DNA of 20,793 nt from a virus. Under the pieces are notes generated by a model, which ran no database searches, was not told the DNA's origin, and saw only the letters and a list, made by a program, of their open reading frames with translations. Location of the stretch: IMG/VR virus record IMGVR_UViG_3300029267_001068, positions 1-20,793 of that record; one strand, written 5' to 3'. Positions 13,581 to 20,629 of the stretch are shown here, piece after piece. Both the position numbers and the translations under genes were made by a program. Each line of letters begins with the position of its first letter. The first letter of the stretch is position 1.

Positions 13581-13607
13581 TTGTCACGATACAACATATG
13601 GTATAGT
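13581..13607 (+). promoter_or_regulatory. Sigma-70-like promoter downstream of portal
   Basis: TTGTCA (13581-13586, 5 of 6 to the -35 consensus) and TATAGT (13602-13607, 5 of 6 to the -10) are separated by 15 bases, shorter than ideal. The surrounding stretch is AT-rich in a GC-rich genome, which supports it. A transcript would begin near 13614. Confidence 0.5.
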
Positions 13608-13613
13608 TTAATG

Positions 13614-13707
13614 TCCTATTGAGGATAGGGACGGGGCCGGTAAGTCGCTCTTACCGCCTGGCAGAAGACAAGCTCAATCTGGTGCACCAGCCGGATTGGG
13701 CTTTTTG
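13614..13707 (+). ncRNA. Candidate small structured RNA (phage sRNA or leader)
   Basis: About 94 bases from the predicted start to the terminator T-run, holding no ORF. It has a 5-bp hairpin (CCTAT/ATAGG, 13615-13629), a 7-bp hairpin with TCGCT loop (CGGTAAG/CTTACCG, 13638-13656) and the terminator hairpin. GGGACGGG (13628-13635) can pair with CCCGTCCC (13714-13721), which lies just past the T-run, giving an alternative closed fold if transcription reads through. It may be a stand-alone small RNA or an attenuator leader of the downstream head genes. No known RNA family is recognised. Confidence 0.35.
13671..13707 (+). terminator. Rho-independent terminator B
   Basis: AGCTCAATC (13671-13679) pairs with GATTGGGCT (13694-13702) over 9 bp with one G-T wobble, around a 14-base loop starting TGGTGCA that also contains the palindrome TGGTGCACCA. 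A T-run follows at 13702-13706. Same loop length and start as terminator A. Confidence 0.85.
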
Positions 13708-13744
13708 TTTGCACCCGTCCCGAGGCCTCTGACACTGGAACAGA

Positions 13745-14029
13745 ATGAACAACAACATCATTCAGCAAGCACTCAAGCCAGACGAGATCCTGGAGCTTAG
13801 CAAACTGGACCAGATAGGTCCCGGCAAAGCTCTATTGAAACTTGCAGCCTTTGAGCGCGACCGCCGACGCAAGACCAACGAGGAAAAGCCCGCCATCAGC
13901 GATGACATCGCCCGGGACTGGCGTACGATAAGCGGAAGAGTCGCGGCGCTCAATGAAGTGCTTGATAGTCCAGCACGCGCAAAGAAGATCAACGCCGAAG
14001 TAAACAAAGGAAAGGGACCCCACTCATGA
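13745..14029 (+). CDS. Small hypothetical protein
   Basis: 94 aa. The N-terminus is polar (NNNIIQQALKPDE), then a helix-rich stretch (ELSKLDQIGPGKALLKLAAFERDRR) and basic segments follow. No family recognised. It overlaps the next gene by ATGA, so it is translationally coupled to the LamG-like protein. Its ribosome site is weak. It begins 38 bases after terminator B, so it could be expressed from read-through or from a promoter I do not see. Confidence 0.65.
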   Translation: MNNNIIQQALKPDEILELSKLDQIGPGKALLKLAAFERDRRRKTNEEKPAISDDIARDWRTISGRVAALNEVLDSPARAKKINAEVNKGKGPHS

Positions 14030-15102
14030 AGAAACTCCACCGCATGTACCAGACCGCCGCCGCATTCATCCTGCTCATTTGCATGATGGCGTGCATCAGC
14101 CCGCTGCACGCAGAAATCATCACGCATGACGTGACCTATAAAGGCCGCGTCTGGTTCAACAAGGGATGTATCATGGACATCCGGGGAACCTGGCGGATCG
14201 GTGGCACCACGGTCAACGCGACGGCCGCCCAGCTGAACCAGCTTTACAGTGGCGCGCTCGAGGCCGACACGGTCTCAGAGAGCACGTCCGGCGCCGGCGT
14301 CACCGTCGACGGCGTGAAGATGAAGGACAATGATATTGTCCATGCCGGCACAGTGGGTACAGCGCTGTGGGCCGGATCCTACATTGCCGCAGAGCCGCAG
14401 GACTACTACGAGTTCATGGATGACTTCTTTACCGCCGGCTACATTGCCAACGCCGCGGATACGAACACCGCCGGACTCACGATCCTGAAGGGCGGGAAGT
14501 TTTCCGAAGCGGCCGACCATGCCGGATGGCTGGTCAGCGTGACCGACGGTGACAGCGATGAAGGCGAGACCATTGTGGTTGCCGATGACGCCGCGGGCGG
14601 CATCCTGGTCATCACGTGTAACGACAAGGCCGACGATGCCGTACAGGCACAAATGAACGGCGAGTCATTCGCAGTGACCACAACCAAGGACCTATGGTTT
14701 GAAGCGCGTATCGCCATCGAGGACGTAAGCGAAGACACCGCCTTTGTCGGTCTGACCGTCGCAGACACGGACATCCTGGGAAGCCTGGGAAATGACTTCA
14801 TGGGCTTCTACATGGACCAGTCCGCTGTCCTGCAGTACCAGCAGGCCAAGAACGGAACGATTACCACGAACACCGTCACCACGAACCTGCTGGATGCAAC
14901 GTTCGTACGTGTGGGCGTGTACGCGGATGGATCCGTGAGTAACAGCTACGTGTACCTGAACGGCACGTGCATTGCCACGAACGCTGCATCCGCCACGCTT
15001 CCCAATGATGAAGCGCTTTCCCCGGCCCTGGCGATCCTGACCACGGACACAGGCGCGGACTATCTCAAAGCTGACTATATGAAAATCCAGGCAACCCGGT
15101 AA
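14026..15102 (+). CDS. Signal-peptide-bearing LamG/concanavalin-like virion protein
   Basis: 358 aa. The N-terminus is a clear Sec signal peptide: MKKLHRMYQ, hydrophobic core AAAFILLICMMACI, and a likely cleavage after LHA (residue 29). MMAC is a weak lipobox alternative. After it comes a short beta repeat region (GTWRIGGTTVNATAAQLNQL), then a large beta-sandwich region (about 120-358; EFMDDFF, GWLVSVTDGD, LWFEARIAIEDVSEDTAFVG, GVYADGSVSNSYVYLNGTCI) resembling the concanavalin/LamG-like folds of phage capsid-associated proteins. A structural protein in the head operon with an export signal is unusual. It could be exported to coat or modify the cell, or decorate the virion after an unusual route. 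Confidence 0.7.
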   Translation: MKKLHRMYQTAAAFILLICMMACISPLHAEIITHDVTYKGRVWFNKGCIMDIRGTWRIGGTTVNATAAQLNQLYSGALEADTVSESTSGAGVTVDGVKMKDNDIVHAGTVGTALWAGSYIAAEPQDYYEFMDDFFTAGYIANAADTNTAGLTILKGGKFSEAADHAGWLVSVTDGDSDEGETIVVADDAAGGILVITCNDKADDAVQAQMNGESFAVTTTKDLWFEARIAIEDVSEDTAFVGLTVADTDILGSLGNDFMGFYMDQSAVLQYQQAKNGTITTNTVTTNLLDATFVRVGVYADGSVSNSYVYLNGTCIATNAASATLPNDEALSPALAILTTDTGADYLKADYMKIQATR

Positions 15103-15145
15103 CGGGAAGCCGTAAGAAGGCGCACACTGTAACAGGAGACTGAGC

Positions 15146-15499
15146 ATGGCCAAGGACAAAGACGCACCTACTGCTGACCCGAAACCGGAAACGCCAGAAC
15201 CTTCCGCAGGTCCCGCGACCGCCGGCGAAGGCGCACCTACGCCCCCGCCCCCGGAACCGCCTGACCAGCCCCCTGAGCCGAAACCGGAGAAGCCGAAACC
15301 CCAGCCGAAGAAGGCTGAGCCCAAGCCCGACACCAACCCGGTGAAGGTCCTGCATGAGGGCGGCAAGGACAGTGAGCGCGTGACCGTCATGAACCTTGGC
15401 ACGCTTGGATCCATTATCAAGATCGGTGACGTTGCAGTGTTTGCGCCTGTCATCATCACGGGGATGAAGGGCAATACGCCCATTTGCAAGGCGGTCTGA
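15146..15499 (+). CDS. Pro-rich low-complexity protein with short C-terminal domain
   Basis: 117 aa. Residues about 4-65 are nearly all Pro, Glu, Lys, Ala and Thr (PPPPEPPDQPPEPKPEKPKP region), likely disordered. The C-terminal 50 residues form a compact beta-like segment (ERVTVMNLGTLGSIIKIGDV, then APVIITGMKGNTPI). AGGAGACTGAGC precedes the ATG. Genes for virion decoration or head fibre often sit here in such operons, but no family is recognised. Confidence 0.7.
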   Translation: MAKDKDAPTADPKPETPEPSAGPATAGEGAPTPPPPEPPDQPPEPKPEKPKPQPKKAEPKPDTNPVKVLHEGGKDSERVTVMNLGTLGSIIKIGDVAVFAPVIITGMKGNTPICKAV

Positions 15500-15565
15500 G
15501 TAGGCCGCAATCTGTCGTTTGGGATAAAGGGGAACACTAGAAACTCCAACGAACGGAGAATAGGG

Positions 15566-16867
15566 ATGAAAAACATACTGAGAATGTTTGCTGGCCCAGG
15601 GGACGTGCTGCCGGCAAGTGAAGAAAGCGACGATGACGAGTACGGTTCCGGGTTCGATGGTAACCTGGACGGCGAAGAGGCCAAGCCAAAGGAAGAGCCA
15701 GCCCCCGCGCCGGCCCCTGCGGATCCTCCGCCAGAACCAAACGCAGACCCGGCCCCCGCGGCCGCAGCACCTGCAGCCCCCGCACCAGAGGGTGACGAGT
15801 CTGGTGCCCCAAAGGATGACCCCGAAGCCGTAAAGGCGATCGAGGAAGCGACCGAGGCAGCCCAGGGTGCCAAGGAAGCCGCAGACGCCGCGCAGAGGCG
15901 CGTAGACAGCCTGGGGGATGACACCAGTGCTAAAGACAAGGCAGACGCCCAGCAGGCGCTTGAAGCGGCCACACAGGCCAGCCAGGAAGCCGATGCAGGC
16001 CTGAAAAAACTTACGGGTGAGTCAGGAGCCGACAAGCTGAAGGCTGCTGAAGAGTATGCGACCCAGCAGGCCGAAGCCGCCGAAGCTGCGGCCGTCGAAG
16101 CCGTCCTGCAGGAAGTCGAGAAGGTACACCCGTCCGCCAGGCAGACTGTGCAGACCCCCGCTTTCCTCAACTGGGTAGCAACCCAGGACCAGGAGACCCA
16201 GCGGAAGGTCTACGCCGGCAGTGCCCAGGAAGGCATCGAAGTACTGAATGCCTATGCCGAGTCGAACAAGCAGGAAGATAAGAAGCCGACGCCCTTAACG
16301 GATGAGGACCTGCTGGCGATCGAGATTGAGGGTGAAGACGGGAAGAAGACCACGCTGAAGAGCCTGATTGAGGGCGAGGATGATGACGGCTATGGCAACG
16401 AGATCCTGCAGCTGGTCAAAGCGGTCAGCCAGGCGATGGTGGCCAGCCAGGTCAGCGGGATTAACCAGGTAGATCCGCAGATGCTCAACCAGTACCAGGC
16501 CCAGCTGGCGTCCCAGGCTGAAGAGATTGCGGAACTGAAGTTTGATCGGCAGATTCGAGGCAAGCATGCCGACTACCATGCGATCGAAGCGTCCGACGCA
16601 TACCGGAAAGAGTGGCTGCCAAAGCAGTCCGAGCGGATCCAGGAGATTGCGACCAGTTACGATGTTGACGGCGTAGCGATGGTCATAGACGCCTACAAAG
16701 CTCAGCAGGTCAAGAAAGGTGCCGCGGAAAGCCGTACAGAAACGCAGCGCACCCGGGACCTGCACAGCAGTACGCTACGGAAGCAAACAGGACAGAAGAA
16801 ATCCCCAAGTGCGGAGAGCGATGACTATGACGGCGGATTTGAACAGCAAGCCCAACCCGCCGCGTAA
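15566..16867 (+). CDS. Scaffold protein
   Basis: 433 aa, highly acidic, Ala/Glu/Gln-rich, with a Pro/Ala low-complexity stretch (about 45-85) and long helical regions (about 88-200 and 290-400) typical of scaffolds that template procapsid assembly and are then lost. Position just before the major capsid protein is canonical. The acidic N-terminus carries Y26-G-S-G-F-D31 and the C-terminus carries Y421-D-G-G-F-E426; both match the motif in the staple protein. The second copy is encoded across the start codon of the overlapping Com-like gene. ACGGAGAATAGGG precedes the ATG. No protease domain is visible. Confidence 0.82.
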   Translation: MKNILRMFAGPGDVLPASEESDDDEYGSGFDGNLDGEEAKPKEEPAPAPAPADPPPEPNADPAPAAAAPAAPAPEGDESGAPKDDPEAVKAIEEATEAAQGAKEAADAAQRRVDSLGDDTSAKDKADAQQALEAATQASQEADAGLKKLTGESGADKLKAAEEYATQQAEAAEAAAVEAVLQEVEKVHPSARQTVQTPAFLNWVATQDQETQRKVYAGSAQEGIEVLNAYAESNKQEDKKPTPLTDEDLLAIEIEGEDGKKTTLKSLIEGEDDDGYGNEILQLVKAVSQAMVASQVSGINQVDPQMLNQYQAQLASQAEEIAELKFDRQIRGKHADYHAIEASDAYRKEWLPKQSERIQEIATSYDVDGVAMVIDAYKAQQVKKGAAESRTETQRTRDLHSSTLRKQTGQKKSPSAESDDYDGGFEQQAQPAA

Positions 16868-17057
16868 TATGGGCAGGGGTACGGAAGTGTCCCTGCTGCC
16901 AACGATTAAGGTAGAACTGGAAAATGATTACAAGTGCCCATCTTGCGGCAAACTGCTATTCAAAGGCAGGCTTGCACCAGGATCCTCTCTCGAGGTCCTG
17001 TGTACGCGCCGGCCACGCAAGCGGTGCAACCGGTATATCAAGTTCCAGTCTATGTAG
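16827..17057 (+). CDS. Com-like zinc-finger protein overlapping the scaffold end
   Basis: 76 aa. The ATG at 16827 has GGAGAG eight bases upstream, placing its start inside the scaffold gene (41-base overlap); ATG 16821 (SD too close) and 16869 (no SD) are less likely. The finger has C37-x2-C40 (YKCPSCGKLLFKG) and C59 with C67, like the Com proteins of Mu-type phages ('C..CgkLLakg...leikC.rC'), where Com binds mRNA to regulate translation. Here the second Cys pair is C59-x7-C67, wider than the usual C-x2-C. The N-terminal 30 residues are extra. Whether it regulates the capsid mRNA is inference from the family and its overlap. Confidence 0.78.
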   Translation: MTADLNSKPNPPRNMGRGTEVSLLPTIKVELENDYKCPSCGKLLFKGRLAPGSSLEVLCTRRPRKRCNRYIKFQSM

Positions 17058-17139
17058 GTAGAGAAAGCAGCCAGATGACCAGAAGGCTCCAGGAAGCCTC
17101 CGTGTGTTGGCACCAAACAGCAGAGGGAGGGAGAACAGC

Positions 17140-18189
17140 ATGAATGGAGTAGGACTCAGAATGGGGTCAGGTGCAAACCTGAACACGTACGGGGACATTT
17201 CCCCGAACACAGCTGGCGGGCTCGAAGCAACCATGCTTCGCGTAGCCGCACCGCGGGCAGTCACAGCGCGCTTCGCGCAGGTCGACGAAATGCCCATGAA
17301 CAAGGGTAACACCAAGACGTACCGGCGCTACCACTCGCTGCCGCCGGCGACGGCACCTTTGGCTGATGGCGTGACGCCTGCTGGCCAGAGAATCACCTAC
17401 GATGACCTGGAAGTGGTCCTGGAAGAGTACGGTGACTATGTACCCCTGACCAACCGCGTGAAGGACCTGCACACGGATCCCGTGCTGCAGACGATGTCCA
17501 AGCGCTGCGGTGACCAGATTGTGGATACCACGGAGCTGGTGAACATCGAAGTGCTCAAAGGTGGCACGAACGTAGTCTACGCCGCCGGCGTGGCTGGCCG
17601 TTCATCCATTGTGTCCGCCGTGACCCGGAGTGACTTCAGGCTGGCAGAGCGCGCCCTGCACAACCAGCGCGCAGACGTAATCAGTGAGATCATTAAGGCA
17701 ACGCCGAAGATCGCCACTGAGCCCGTCGCAGAGGCATTCTTTGCGATGACGCACACGGACATGAAGGCCGATATCGAGAACGTACAGGGGTTCACGCCCG
17801 TCGAGAAGTACGCCGATTCGGACGGCAAGATCAAGTACGAGATCGGCAAAGTCGGTAGCGTGCGGATCCTGGCCACCAACAACTTCACGCCCTGGGCGGC
17901 CGCTGGCGGTAACAGCGCCACACTGCTTGCCAATGGAGCGGACCCCGCTTCGGCAACAGCGTGCGATGTTTACCCCATCATCATTGTTGGCAAGGACGCC
18001 TATGGAACGGTTCCGCTGCGCGGCAAGCGCAACGTGAAGCCGCGTGTGCTGCAGCCTGATACCCCGCGTGGTGGTGACCCCATCGGACAGCGCGGAAGTG
18101 TTGGCTGGAACAAGTACCATGCGTGCCTGATTCTGAACCAGCTGTGGATGATCCGGATTGAAACCGGTTGTACCGCAGTGCCCGATTGA
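17140..18189 (+). CDS. Major capsid protein, N4-gp56 family
   Basis: 349 aa from the ATG at 17140, which has GAGGGAGGGAG upstream; a longer in-frame ORF from a TTG at 17104 is rejected. The N4-gp56-type signature is clear: TYGDISPNTAGGLEATMLRV at about 16-35, NTKTYRRYHSLPPATAPLAD at 57-76, then GVTPAGQRITYDDLEVVLEE, TDPVLQTMSKRCGDQI, and a C-terminal RGSVGWNKYHACLILNQLWM. This HK97-fold protein forms the shell. TYGDISP recurs in the small protein at 3307-3696. Terminator and connector genes follow in the expected order. Confidence 0.93.
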   Translation: MNGVGLRMGSGANLNTYGDISPNTAGGLEATMLRVAAPRAVTARFAQVDEMPMNKGNTKTYRRYHSLPPATAPLADGVTPAGQRITYDDLEVVLEEYGDYVPLTNRVKDLHTDPVLQTMSKRCGDQIVDTTELVNIEVLKGGTNVVYAAGVAGRSSIVSAVTRSDFRLAERALHNQRADVISEIIKATPKIATEPVAEAFFAMTHTDMKADIENVQGFTPVEKYADSDGKIKYEIGKVGSVRILATNNFTPWAAAGGNSATLLANGADPASATACDVYPIIIVGKDAYGTVPLRGKRNVKPRVLQPDTPRGGDPIGQRGSVGWNKYHACLILNQLWMIRIETGCTAVPD

Positions 18190-18200
18190 TCGGACACTGA

Positions 18201-18212
18201 GCGCGTAAGCGC
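18201..18212 (+). other. Short GTAA-tetraloop hairpin after the major capsid gene
   Basis: GCGC (18201-18204) and GCGC (18209-18212) pair around GTAA, a GNRA-type tetraloop. It stands alone in the 71-base gap before the next gene and has no T-run. A possible mRNA stability or processing hairpin. Confidence 0.4.
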
Positions 18213-18260
18213 AAAGAGAGATTGAGCCAAAAACGAGAACTCAAATAGGAGTGAAGATCA

Positions 18261-18962
18261 ATGAGGAAAGTATCAGGAACATTTAACGGCACGGGCGCAG
18301 GTGTATATATCTGCTGTGGCTTCCTTCCCGACGCCGTTAGGATCTATGGCGCCGAGGATGCAGAAGCTGCCACCCTCGAGTGGAACCGCAACATGCGTGC
18401 CGCGGAAATGGTTGAAGGCCTTATCCGTCACGGCACAGGTCAGGCCCCGACACTGCTGACCGCCGGCACGGGCGTCCGTCCGTACATCGGCGGCGACCTG
18501 CTCACGTCAACCCTGCAGACCAGTGTGGTCTACGGTGAAGGCGTCTACCAGGTCCGCATCCAGCGGGACTACCGTTTCGCTGACCAGGATGCCGACAGCG
18601 TCGACATTAACGAGTGGACGCTGGACACAGCCGGCAGCCGCAGTGGCAAGTTCAATGCCGACGTTGCCAGCACCGCCGTCCATATCGGTGAGGGTAGCCC
18701 CATCCAGATTGGCGATGACCAGAGCAAGGAATGGTTCATCATCGAGTCTGTAACTGCAGGACAGGGCAAGTCAGATGACGAAGTAGTGTTGAACTACGCC
18801 GCACCCAGCGGCACCGTGTATGCCATCCGTGGCATGTACGATTTCAACGCCCTGGCAGTTGGCCGCGTCACACCGGCTGGCTTCTACCTGGCGACCACCA
18901 CGGATATCAACGTGGATGGCGAGATGCAGTGCTTCGAGGCCGAGCAGTGGGATAACGACTAA
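18261..18962 (+). CDS. Probable capsid decoration / head protein
   Basis: 233 aa. MRKVSGTFNGTGAGVYICCG, then FLPDAVRIYG at the N-terminus matches the start of proteins that follow N4-gp56-type capsid genes in many phages ('mRkvqGtyNgTga..yi..GFiPD.V'), often annotated as decoration or head proteins. The rest is beta-rich (VVYGEGVYQVRIQRDYRFAD, WFIIESVTAGQGKSDDEVVL). AGGAGTGAAGATCA precedes the ATG. Function by position and pattern only. Confidence 0.72.
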   Translation: MRKVSGTFNGTGAGVYICCGFLPDAVRIYGAEDAEAATLEWNRNMRAAEMVEGLIRHGTGQAPTLLTAGTGVRPYIGGDLLTSTLQTSVVYGEGVYQVRIQRDYRFADQDADSVDINEWTLDTAGSRSGKFNADVASTAVHIGEGSPIQIGDDQSKEWFIIESVTAGQGKSDDEVVLNYAAPSGTVYAIRGMYDFNALAVGRVTPAGFYLATTTDINVDGEMQCFEAEQWDND

Positions 18963-18974
18963 GAAGACAACCGG

Positions 18975-19006
18975 GGGAGTGCGGCAGGAGAAGCCGCACT
19001 CCCTTT
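18975..19006 (+). terminator. Hairpin terminator after the decoration gene
   Basis: GGGAGTGCGGC (18975-18985) and GCCGCACTCCC (18993-19003) are an 11-bp perfect stem with loop AGGAGAA, followed by only three T's. Stem strength makes it a terminator or an mRNA-processing hairpin. Confidence 0.65.
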
Positions 19007-19040
19007 CCACCAGTAGCAACACGAAAGAAAAGAGGGAACA

Positions 19041-19658
19041 ATGCCTGACATTAGGGAAAGTCGAGAGCTGATACTGACGAATGCGAACGAGCCGTTCAAG
19101 ACCCCGGCCAGCGCCAACCTTGTTAAGACCAATGCGGTCAAACGTGGTGCGATGGATCCGCGGGACTATGAAATCATGCCGTACACCCTGGGGGATAAGG
19201 AAGGCTACGCACTGGTCCGCAAGGGCAGCCAGGTAGCCGCCAAACTCCAGTCTGAAGGGGCTGAACCAGTCGAAACCGCAACAGACCCGACGCGCCAAGT
19301 ACTGACGGATGACAAGCGCAAATCAGAAGAGGGTCTAACGCCGGCCGGGCTTCCGGTCAACGGCTATTCAGTTGTGGTGTTCCATGAGAAGCCGCACCAG
19401 GACCTGCAGAACGATGTCATTCTTGGCCACAACACTGAAGTGATCCAGTGTCAGCGTGGCGTGGAAGTCATCATTCCGAACAAGTACTTGGGTGTGGCGG
19501 ATGACGGGATATTCCGGAAGTTTAAGGTTATCCCTGGTGAAGATCGCAAGGTATCAAGCGTGATTCAGCACTACCCGTACACGCGGATCCGTGAAGCGAC
19601 GAAGGAAGAGTATGACGAGTTTGTATCAGTCATGCGCGACCTGCGCCGCACGGCCTAG
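19041..19658 (+). CDS. Hypothetical head-region protein
   Basis: 205 aa. GAAAAGAGGGAACA precedes the ATG. N-terminal third is polar (RESRELILTNANEPFKTPAS), the middle is beta-like (PVNGYSVVVFHEKPHQDLQN, then EVIIPNKYLGVADDGIFRKF) and the C-terminus is charged (RIREATKEEYDEFVSVMRDL). No transmembrane segment. Its place between the capsid/decoration genes and the connector suggests a head or neck protein, but I do not recognise the family. Confidence 0.7.
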   Translation: MPDIRESRELILTNANEPFKTPASANLVKTNAVKRGAMDPRDYEIMPYTLGDKEGYALVRKGSQVAAKLQSEGAEPVETATDPTRQVLTDDKRKSEEGLTPAGLPVNGYSVVVFHEKPHQDLQNDVILGHNTEVIQCQRGVEVIIPNKYLGVADDGIFRKFKVIPGEDRKVSSVIQHYPYTRIREATKEEYDEFVSVMRDLRRTA

Positions 19659-19704
19659 CGTTTACGGTATGTCTGTGGGCTGGTGGAGGTGGAGGGCATG
19701 AGAA

Positions 19705-20628
19705 GTGTCGAAACTCACAAGCTATGCAAGCCTGAAAAAGCACTGGATCCCGTTATTGCCTGGGTGCGATGACGGGATTGTGCTTAATACGCTCAAGCGT
19801 GTAGGGCGCAAGTTCTGCGAAGACACCGAAGCCTGGAAAGAAGAATTCCACGAACCGCTGGTAAACTACCAGCAGGACTACCAGATCAACTACGGCTACA
19901 GTGCGGAAATCCAGCGCATTGACAGCCTGCGCGTAAACGCCGTCAAGTACCATAGCAGCTACTACGGGCTCTATGAGGGCGACACCATCCGGTTTAAGGC
20001 CTCACAGATACCGAACCAGCTGGATGACATGCTGCTGACCTGTGACACGGCCGGCACTACCACGATCGCAGACTGGAACGCCATCACAGACGGATCCTTT
20101 ACCGTCGGAATCGACACCGGGACCTACTCAGTAGAGGAACTGGATTTCAGCAACGCCGTAGACATGGATGGTGTGGCGCAGGTCATGATGACCGGCTTGC
20201 GCCAGGAGCGCGAGGCCAACCAGGGCTTTATCCGCTATGACTCCGTGGGCACCCGATTCATGCTGTACGTGGATTCCGGAACCATCACCGTCCTGACCGC
20301 CGGTGCGTCCGGCACCGATATATCCGGATCCGGATACATGAACGGCCTGACCGGCGCCGGTGAAGTGTCCGGGCATATGATGGTCGATATCGCCTTCCTG
20401 CCAGACTCCGATGCCGATGACCTGGCGGACTACGTCATGGACCGCTGGGGCCTGACCATCCTGGGCGGCGCGGTCGCAGAGCTGGCAGCACAGCCCAAGA
20501 AGCCCTGGACGGATCCCAGCGTGGCAGCAGACCAGAAGCGCGTCTACAAACGCGGCTGGGTGCGGGCGAAAGCTGAGAACGATTTACAGAACAAGCAGGC
20601 GCTGAGCGCCTTCATGTGGGACGGGTGA
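19705..20628 (+). CDS. Head-tail connector with inserted DUF3383-like beta domain
   Basis: 307 aa from a GTG at 19705 preceded by GGAGGTGGAGGG; an ATG at 19698 is out of frame. Residues about 1-112 (the LLPGCDD segment, RVGRKFCEDTEAWKEEF, VKYHSSYYGLYEGDTIRFKA) and about 223-307 (HMMVDIAFLPDSDADDL, RWGLTILGGAVAELAAQPKK, KPWTDPSVAADQ) match the head-completion/connector adaptor proteins that follow capsid genes ('LP...a......W......l...P...W.dp..A'). Between them lies an extra domain (about 113-222; ADWNAITDGSFTVGI, EELDFSNAVDMDGVAQV, RYDSVGTRFMLYVDSGTI, SGTDISGSGYMNGL) matching the beta repeat of DUF3383-type tail proteins. Assignment is from pattern; confirm by structure. Confidence 0.75.
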   Translation: MSKLTSYASLKKHWIPLLPGCDDGIVLNTLKRVGRKFCEDTEAWKEEFHEPLVNYQQDYQINYGYSAEIQRIDSLRVNAVKYHSSYYGLYEGDTIRFKASQIPNQLDDMLLTCDTAGTTTIADWNAITDGSFTVGIDTGTYSVEELDFSNAVDMDGVAQVMMTGLRQEREANQGFIRYDSVGTRFMLYVDSGTITVLTAGASGTDISGSGYMNGLTGAGEVSGHMMVDIAFLPDSDADDLADYVMDRWGLTILGGAVAELAAQPKKPWTDPSVAADQKRVYKRGWVRAKAENDLQNKQALSAFMWDG

Positions 20629-20629
20629 T

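Noticed and set aside
14692-16170. Long reverse-strand frame opposite the LamG-like, Pro-rich and scaffold genes
   Set aside because: Its product is a Ser/Gly/Ala-rich low-complexity shadow created by the GC-rich repeats of the real + strand genes, with no SD and no domain.
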